Below are positions 5,485-5,964 of a stretch of DNA of 5,964 nt, one piece after another (the first letter of the stretch is position 1; each line of letters begins with the position of its first letter). The stretch is taken from NCBI GenBank assembly GCA_031278755.1, contig JAITJV010000123.1:1-5964 (forward strand), given 5' to 3'. Under the pieces are notes generated by a model that was not told the origin of the DNA, searched no databases, and was given only the letters and a program-made list of their open reading frames with translations. A program made the position numbers and the translations under genes. Source of the stretch: Treponema sp. (GTDB taxonomy: Bacteria > Spirochaetota > Spirochaetia > Treponematales > Breznakiellaceae).

Positions 5485-5523
5485 GAACCTCTTGGATGCG
5501 TATTTGTACGCACGGGACGGTTC
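5485..5523 (+). other. Stem-loop between the LysM and sigma-factor genes
   Basis: TGCGTA (5497-5502) pairs perfectly with TACGCA (5507-5512) around TTTG. GAACC (5485-5489) can pair with GGTTC (5519-5523) outside it. An alternative pairing joins AAGAGG (5479-5484) and CCTCTT (5488-5493). There is no real T-run, so it is unlikely to be a strong terminator. It may protect the upstream message or influence the sigma-factor leader. Confidence 0.35.
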
Positions 5524-5546
5524 TTATTTCAAAAAAATGAAAAAAC

Positions 5547-5551
5547 AGGAG
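5547..5551 (+). promoter_or_regulatory. Ribosome binding site of the sigma-factor gene
   Basis: AGGAG is 9 bases before ATG 5561. An in-frame ATG at 5537 has only A-rich sequence before it, so this site decides in favour of 5561. Confidence 0.7.
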
Positions 5552-5560
5552 AATACTGAA

Positions 5561-5964
5561 ATGGCAAAGTTGTTTTCTCAGGGGATAGTTGAAAGAACCA
5601 AAACGAAAAAGAAAGGGGTTCTTTTGCTTCATATGAACGATTCAGGACCCGAATCCAAAAGGCGGAATTTTCCCGAAGGGAAAAAGCGGGCCGGAGCCGT
5701 GGAAAAAGGCAAAAAGGCAAAACCCGTGAAGTCAGTTAAAGAAACAGATCCGCTTGCCCTTTATTTCAAGCAGATATCACGTTTTCCGCTTCTTACCGTA
5801 CAGGACGAGCAGAACATAGGCGAAAAAATTGTAAATATCAGAAAAAGATGTGAAAAGCTTGAGGCCGAATACAGTGACAACAAAGAACATGATTTCTATA
5901 TAAAAGAAAAAGGCGCCCTGGACAGCGATCTCCTCTTTTACAAGAACAGGATGATCAATTCCAA
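5561..5964 (+). CDS. Sigma-70-family RNA polymerase sigma factor (RpoD/RpoS-type), 5' part only
   Basis: Only the first 134 codons are in the window; the frame is open to the end. Residues 63-90 (DPLALYFKQISRFPLLTVQD, then EQNIGEKI) match sigma-70 region 1.2, the segment that contacts the promoter discriminator in primary and RpoS-type factors, whose consensus is D-P-x-x-x-Y-L-x-x-I-x-x-x-P-L-L-T. There is no region 1.1; instead residues 1-62 are a basic, lysine-rich extension (ERTKTKKKG, KRRNFPEGKKR, KGKKAKPVK). Residues 91-125 form a charged spacer, and the window ends at FYKNRMINS, which fits the entry to region 2.1 (usually continuing NLRLVVSIA). Extracytoplasmic-function factors lack region 1.2, so this is group 1 or 2. 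The basic N-terminus without region 1.1 and the NlpD-like neighbour favour an alternative RpoS-like factor over the housekeeping one, but regions 2 to 4 would be needed to tell. Confidence 0.85.
   Translation, partial: MAKLFSQGIVERTKTKKKGVLLLHMNDSGPESKRRNFPEGKKRAGAVEKGKKAKPVKSVKETDPLALYFKQISRFPLLTVQDEQNIGEKIVNIRKRCEKLEAEYSDNKEHDFYIKEKGALDSDLLFYKNRMINS

Noticed and set aside
5537..5560. In-frame ATG at 5537 as the sigma-factor start
   Set aside because: No Shine-Dalgarno sequence precedes it, whereas ATG 5561 has AGGAG at a 9-base gap.

Overview
The window looks like a chromosomal segment of a spirochaete, most likely a treponeme of moderately high GC. The best evidence is the 5' part of a tmRNA (ssrA) on the minus strand at the left edge. 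Its tag frame reads ANNDSYDYALAA, very close to the treponemal form as I remember it (ANSDSFDYALAA in Treponema pallidum). The treponeme assignment is an inference from recalled similarity, not a search. I see no insertion sequence, phage gene, CRISPR array or tRNA.

Layout, left to right. Positions 1-180 hold the tmRNA 5' part (minus), with a strong sigma-70-type promoter at 258-286 and a leader hairpin starting at the predicted first transcribed base. Divergent from it, 369-1355 (plus) encodes an unrecognised 328-residue soluble protein. It converges, with a 6-base gap, on a methyl-accepting chemotaxis-type protein (1362-2966, minus). That gene overlaps by 14 bases the gene upstream of it in the same operon, a dCMP deaminase (2953-3444, minus). 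A near-perfect 14-bp hairpin terminator (3518-3553) separates the deaminase promoter from a GntR/HutC-family regulator (3593-4348, minus). The 300-base gap 4349-4649 carries the regulator's promoter, a terminator-like hairpin facing plus that has no visible gene to end, and tandem plus-strand promoter candidates. These lead to an exported two-LysM protein with a degenerate LytM (M23-like) domain (4650-5480, plus). After 80 bases a sigma-70-family sigma factor begins (5561 to the window end, plus), cut off just before its core-binding region 2.

Functionally the window mixes housekeeping (trans-translation, dUMP supply for thymidylate), chemotaxis signalling, a ligand-responsive repressor-type regulator with no target recognisable here, and an envelope-protein/sigma-factor pair. 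The most notable points are the pairing of an NlpD-like gene with a sigma factor, which recalls the nlpD-rpoS order of gammaproteobacteria; a run of eight G early in the NlpD-like gene, where a change of one base either way would truncate the protein; and the orphan terminator-like hairpin. None of this amounts to a demonstrably new system, but the right-hand third deserves follow-up.
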